NCBI GenBank assembly: GCA_018899995.1
Contig: JAHIHE010000025.1
Location: 1-6,834 of the forward strand
Source: Patescibacteria group bacterium
GTDB taxonomy: Bacteria; Patescibacteriota; Minisyncoccia; JAHIHE01
Reading direction: 5' to 3'
DNA length: 6,834 bases
Shown: piece by piece, positions 3,775-6,834 of the stretch
Layout: each line of letters starts with the position of its first letter
How positions within the stretch are numbered: position 1 is the first letter of the stretch
The notes under the pieces: generated by a model
Seen by the model: the letters and a program-made list of their open reading frames with translations, nothing else
Told to the model about the DNA's origin: nothing
Databases searched by the model: none
Made by a program: the position numbers and the translations under genes

Positions 3775-4462
3775 AAATAATATATTTCCCGTTTGTGGCC
3801 TGGTCCTGCGCGATTCGGCCTTTATCCAAAGTTACCACCCGCTTATTCAAAGAATTGACGATTTCCCTGTTGTGAGTCGCCAAAATTATGGTTGTTCCCA
3901 TTTCGTTGATTTTTGTCAAAAGTTTTATAATTTCCCATGTGTTCAGCAAATCAAGGTTTCCGGTTAGCTCATCGGCAATAAGAATTGCCGGATGATGCAC
4001 AATGGCGCGCGCCAAAGCCGCTCTTTGCTGTTCGCCTCCGGAAAGCTGGCGCGGATAAAAGCCGCTTTTGTCTTTTATGCCCATAATATCAAGAGACACC
4101 AAAACATCGCGGTCAATTTCTTCATTTGTCCGACCCAAAACTTCAAGGGTGAAAGCGACATTTTCATAAATGGTCTTGTTGGGCATCATGCGAAAGTCCT
4201 GAAAAACCACTCCGATATTGCGCCGCAGATTCGGCAGATAATAATCGCTCACTTTGCTCAACATCAATTTATCAAAAAAAATCTCGCCACTGGTCGGTCT
4301 TTCTTCAACAATAATCAATTTTAAAAGCGTGGACTTTCCGGCCCCGGATTGCCCGACAACAGAAACAAATTCCCCCCTTGATATTTCCAAATTAATATTG
4401 TCAAGAGAAAGAACGCTGCCGTGGTTATAATACACTTTGCTTACTTCTTTGAAAATAATCAT
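3773..4462 (-). CDS. ftsE: Cell division ATP-binding protein FtsE
   Basis: This is the ATPase subunit of FtsEX, located at the cytoplasmic face of the membrane. At 229 residues it has the usual FtsE length and all ABC motifs: Walker A GQSGAGKST (37-45), Q-loop Q88 in VVFQDF, signature LSGGEQQR (140-147), Walker B ILIADE (160-165) with catalytic E165, D-loop GNLD (168-171) and H-loop H197 in ATHNRE. One oddity is DELTGNLD, where nearly all FtsE and related proteins have DEPTGNLD; the proline after the catalytic glutamate is replaced by leucine (codon CTA). The start has no Shine-Dalgarno site. It lies between prfB and ftsX, an order I associate with several bacterial groups including CPR. Paralogues such as LolD share these motifs, but the adjacent ftsX settles the identity. 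Confidence 0.96.
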   Translation of the reverse strand: MIIFKEVSKVYYNHGSVLSLDNINLEISRGEFVSVVGQSGAGKSTLLKLIIVEERPTSGEIFFDKLMLSKVSDYYLPNLRRNIGVVFQDFRMMPNKTIYENVAFTLEVLGRTNEEIDRDVLVSLDIMGIKDKSGFYPRQLSGGEQQRAALARAIVHHPAILIADELTGNLDLLNTWEIIKLLTKINEMGTTIILATHNREIVNSLNKRVVTLDKGRIAQDQATNGKYII

Positions 4463-4566
4463 AGGTATGGTTAGTAGTTGGTAGTTTGTAGGTGGTAGGT
4501 GGTACTAATTTAAAAAATACCGTATTGCCGCTACTACAAACTGCACGCTACAACCTGCTTACTAAA
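4463..4566. repeat. Repetitive 104-bp spacer between prfB and ftsE
   Basis: On the plus strand the left half is a G/T-rich run of GGTAG/GTAGT-like units (4465-4504). The right half carries the complement-like ACTAC/CTACAA units (4531-4555). GTTTGTAG (4484-4491) and CTACAAAC (4534-4541) form a perfect 8-bp inverted pair within a longer imperfect one. I see no coding potential, no convincing promoter and no terminator T-run, so prfB and ftsE may be co-transcribed through it. Confidence 0.55.
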
Positions 4567-5676
4567 TTACTTTCTACCAGTATTTCTTAAATACGCTTCT
4601 ATGAATTCTATTATACCACCATCCAGAACTTTGCCAATATCTGGTGTTTCGTATCCGGTACGATGATCTTTGACTAATTTATAAGGATGCAAAACATAAC
4701 TGCGAATCTGGTTGCCCCATTCAGCTGATTTAAATTCCCCGCGGATTTTTTTCTTTTCCATATCGCGCTCGGCCAAAAATTTCTGATGCAGTTTTGCCCG
4801 CAAAACTTTCATCGCCGTTTCGCGGTTCTGCAGCTGGCTTCGCTCGCTCTGGCAGGCAACCACGATTCTGGTGGGAATATGCGTAACGCGCACAGCTGAC
4901 TCGGTTTTATTGGTATATTGGCCTCCCGGACCAGAAGACCGAAAAGTGTCAATTCTTAAATCCTTTGGGTCTATTTTCACTTCTGTCCCGAGTACTCGGG
5001 ATTCTCCGATTTCCGGCAATAGCTCCACTAAAGCGAAAGAAGTGTGGCGCATTGCTTCGGCGTCAAAAGGAGAAATTCGCACCAAACGGTGCACTCCGGC
5101 TTCTGACTTGAAGTATCCGTAGGCATAATGGCCTAAAATTTCAATTGTCACGCTTTTTACGCCGGCCTCTTTTCCCCAGCTCTGGTCAATGATTTTTGCC
5201 CTTAAATCCATTATTTCGGAAAATTTCAAATACATCCGCAGAAGCATTTGCGCCCAATCCTGGGCGTCAGTGCCGCCGGCTCCGGCATGAATCGCCATTA
5301 TGGCGTTGCCGGAATCGTATTTTTCAACAAACAGGGTTTTAAATTCAAAAGCGGAAAACCGCTTTTGTAAAACGGCGAATCTTTTTATAGTGTCGGCTTC
5401 CAATTCTTTATCCGGCGCTTCAGCCACCAATTTGATTGAGTCCTCCAAATCCGCGATTTCTTTTTCCAAATTTTCAAAGTCAGTTAGTTCTTTTTTGATT
5501 TGCTCCAGATTTTTCAGGGTATCTTTGGCGTTCTCCGGATTTTTCCAAAAATCCGGCTCTTCGGAGTCTTTTTCCAAACCGACAATTTCGGCTTTCAGTT
5601 TCGGGATATTAAGGATTTTCGCCAGATCCCCAAGCCGGCTTTTGAAAGTTTTTAATTGCGGCAAAATTTCTTCCAT
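4567..5676 (-). CDS. prfB: Peptide chain release factor 2 (RF2)
   Basis: RF2 releases finished proteins at UGA and UAA stop codons. The 369-residue product has the full-length RF2 layout: N-terminal helical domain 1 to about residue 115, the AGAGGTDAQDWAQMLLRMY region (131-149), the RF2-specific codon-recognition tripeptide SPF (202-204, in VRISPFDAEAMRHTSF), the catalytic GGQ (251-253, in SSGPGGQYTNKTESAVR) and the C-terminal WGNQIRSYVLHPY (320-332). RF1 would have PxT instead of SPF, which excludes it. The programmed +1 frameshift of many prfB genes is absent: the frame is open through codons 20-35. Residues 226-230 (SRVLG) are encoded by a perfect 16-bp palindrome and appear extra compared with E. 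coli RF2. The start has only a weak purine-rich upstream stretch. An extended -10 promoter lies just upstream. Confidence 0.97.
   Translation of the reverse strand: MEEILPQLKTFKSRLGDLAKILNIPKLKAEIVGLEKDSEEPDFWKNPENAKDTLKNLEQIKKELTDFENLEKEIADLEDSIKLVAEAPDKELEADTIKRFAVLQKRFSAFEFKTLFVEKYDSGNAIMAIHAGAGGTDAQDWAQMLLRMYLKFSEIMDLRAKIIDQSWGKEAGVKSVTIEILGHYAYGYFKSEAGVHRLVRISPFDAEAMRHTSFALVELLPEIGESRVLGTEVKIDPKDLRIDTFRSSGPGGQYTNKTESAVRVTHIPTRIVVACQSERSQLQNRETAMKVLRAKLHQKFLAERDMEKKKIRGEFKSAEWGNQIRSYVLHPYKLVKDHRTGYETPDIGKVLDGGIIEFIEAYLRNTGRK
4986..5001. repeat. 16-bp perfect palindrome inside prfB
   Basis: TCCCGAGTACTCGGGA is a complete two-fold palindrome in the prfB frame, encoding SRVLG (residues 226-230) between LPEIGE and TEVKIDPKDLRID. 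E. coli RF2 has 9 residues between the PE and the (N/D)P(A/K)DL motif where this protein has 13, so an in-frame insertion of about this size is likely. Confidence 0.7.
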
Positions 5677-5732
5677 ATTCTTTTTTTCTCTTTCAATAAG
5701 TTCAATAGATCGTTAAACTTCAAAACAATACA

Positions 5733-5741
5733 ATTATATCA
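5733..5741 (-). promoter_or_regulatory. prfB: Extended -10 promoter upstream of prfB
   Basis: TATAAT (5733-5738) preceded by TG plus one base (TGATATAAT) is a consensus extended -10 element. The -35 position is only a T-run, which is acceptable for extended -10 promoters. It lies in the hsdS-prfB spacer and predicts a start near 5726, about 50 nt before the prfB ATG. Confidence 0.6.
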
Positions 5742-5768
5742 CAAAAAAACAAATTAAAAAAATACTCA

Positions 5769-6834
5769 TTAAAATTTAATCTTCAATTTGCCCAATTCGC
5801 TATTTATCCACTTTTCCGCTTCTTGTTCGTTTTTTTCAATCGCCATTTCCACTCCTCGCTTGGCGATTTCAAGTAATGATTTAGACAGTTTTCTATCATC
5901 AAAAGATTTTTTAACAAGTTCCGAAATTTCTTTTTGTTTATCGCTTTTCAAAATTGGGATAATGGTAGCTTTCACTTGATCTGGCCTCCAGTGATTTATG
6001 ATTGATCCGCCAGCATCGCGTTCAATTTGTTTTTGAGCAATAACTGAATTTAAAACAAGAGTTAAATATTCCGGCAATACTTGCTGATTGTCTATTTTTA
6101 ATCTTAAAATACCGCCAGAAACGATCATTTTTCGCGTTTCTTCGTTTAGATAATAGGCAATGCCGGGCGTTGCGTCTTTTGAAAGCAATATTTCGCCTTT
6201 CTTGGGCTGATGAGTTTTAAGTTCCGCGTATAATTCTTCAGAAATAAATTGTTGGTTATTGTCAGAAAATTCAAATTTAGAAAGATTACTCACACGAACA
6301 AAAGGGACTCCGCTTTCTTGATACGCTTCGCTTCCCGGCTCAACGCTTTTTTTGATTTTCACTAAATTCCCCAATTCATCAAACCCGCCCTTGTATTTTT
6401 TCACCGCTTCAACAATTTCCTCGTATTTCGGTTGAAAATACTCCGCGTCAAAACGCTCGGCTTTTTGCGTGTCGGAAAAGTTTTTTACAAAAGCGAGTTT
6501 GTGTTTTTGTTTCCAACCCAAAAGCCCGAGTTCGGAAAGAAGTAATTGTTCGGCTTGAGAATAAAGATTTTTGCCTTGAATGCTAAATAAAAAATATTGT
6601 TCAACAAGTTTATGGATTTTTTCCTGAAAATCTTTTTTAAGAAGTGGCACAATAACGCTTCTAACCGACTCTTTATCAATACTTAGTGGTACAGCCCCCG
6701 TAACCCTTTGTTCTAGTAATAACTGGCCATACTTACATATCAAAAAAACATATAAAAAATAGTTGTTTAAACTTTCTCTTGGACGAATCATAAACTGGTT
6801 CATTCCCAAAGATATTTTTTTATCCAAAGGCGGA
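5769..6834 (-). CDS. hsdS: Type I restriction specificity subunit HsdS, 5' end outside the window
   Basis: HsdS recognises the DNA target for the type I restriction-modification complex with HsdM and HsdR. The frame is open to the right edge (355 codons visible) and begins inside the first target-recognition domain. A typical domain end (SLGMNQFMIRPRESLNNY, then VTGAVPLSIDKESVRSVIVP) leads into the first conserved helix (KDFQEKIHKLVEQYF). Next come FDAEYFQPKYEEI, which opens the second recognition domain, GGSIINHWRPDQVKATIIPI and the second helix (SDKQKEISELVKKSF). The two halves repeat each other, as expected for HsdS. A complete protein would need roughly 80-100 more N-terminal residues. 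A TTG at 6827 could be read as a start, but it would begin mid-domain and upstream codons remain open. The stop is followed by the prfB promoter with no hairpin terminator. hsdM and hsdR are expected to the right. Confidence 0.85.
   Translation of the reverse strand, partial: PPLDKKISLGMNQFMIRPRESLNNYFLYVFLICKYGQLLLEQRVTGAVPLSIDKESVRSVIVPLLKKDFQEKIHKLVEQYFLFSIQGKNLYSQAEQLLLSELGLLGWKQKHKLAFVKNFSDTQKAERFDAEYFQPKYEEIVEAVKKYKGGFDELGNLVKIKKSVEPGSEAYQESGVPFVRVSNLSKFEFSDNNQQFISEELYAELKTHQPKKGEILLSKDATPGIAYYLNEETRKMIVSGGILRLKIDNQQVLPEYLTLVLNSVIAQKQIERDAGGSIINHWRPDQVKATIIPILKSDKQKEISELVKKSFDDRKLSKSLLEIAKRGVEMAIEKNEQEAEKWINSELGKLKIKF

Noticed and set aside
5590..5676. Programmed +1 frameshift in prfB
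   Set aside because: No in-frame TGA or slippery CTTTGA-type site; the frame is open from the ATG.
5300..5716. Plus-strand open frame of 138 codons opposite prfB, and similar frames opposite radC, ftsE and ftsX
   Set aside because: They are antisense to well-identified genes, have no recognisable domains, and reflect the complement of the real reading frames.
6825..6827. TTG as the start codon of the hsdS gene
   Set aside because: It would begin in the middle of the first recognition domain; the frame continues open to the window edge, so the gene is cut by the window.
6824..6834. Another TCCGCC/GGCGGA palindrome at the right edge
   Set aside because: Only one arm (GGCGGA) is visible; the other side reads ATCC, and the sequence stops at the edge.
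1..6834. CRISPR array, rRNA or riboswitch
   Set aside because: No regularly spaced repeats, rRNA-like sequence or recognisable aptamer was seen on either strand.

Overview
The window is AT-rich, and every gene I can support lies on the minus strand, so it reads from right to left. It looks like chromosomal DNA of a Patescibacteria/CPR lineage, most likely Parcubacteria-like. This is an inference from the gene order prfB-ftsE-ftsX, the very short GIY-YIG protein, the near absence of Shine-Dalgarno sites, and several small GC-rich palindromes placed in spacers and inside genes. A release factor 2 gene is present. This argues against the CPR groups that read UGA as glycine.

Layout in the direction of transcription. 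(a) 6834-5769: C-terminal part of a type I restriction specificity subunit (HsdS), with its start outside the window. (b) 5741-2386: a core block with an extended -10 promoter, then prfB, ftsE, ftsX and an unrecognised 116-residue gene, closed by a strong intrinsic terminator. FtsE and FtsX form the ABC-type complex that controls peptidoglycan hydrolysis at division; RF2 terminates translation at UGA/UAA. (c) 2345-1866: a GNAT acetyltransferase whose promoter overlaps the terminator tail. (d) 1857-1325: a composite locus. A tRNA-Gln gene is broken in its T-loop. Its 5' part (1804-1857) and its 3' part with encoded CCA (1325-1344) are separated by 459 bp. A directly repeated double hairpin lies at each junction, and between them are a GIY-YIG nuclease gene and an intact tRNA-Gln(CUG). 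(e) 1261-1: a promoter, a possible leader peptide, a 20-bp palindrome at the start codon, and a tight operon xre-radC-mod, where mod is the N-terminal 90 codons of a type III-like DNA methyltransferase.

The most interesting part is the 1325-1857 locus. The two tRNA pieces rejoin to exactly 71 nt plus CCA, the same length as the intact tRNA, with a perfect 7-bp acceptor stem. The intact copy carries C instead of the near-universal U at T-loop position 55, next to the place where the other copy is broken. This fits, but does not prove, a small nuclease element that inserted into a tRNA gene and carries a site-altered replacement tRNA.

A second theme is short palindromes apparently inserted in frame into protein genes: 29 bp in mod and 16 bp in prfB. 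They recall Rickettsia palindromic elements. Two pieces of restriction-modification systems (hsdS and mod) flank the core block, so the neighbourhood mixes housekeeping and defence genes.
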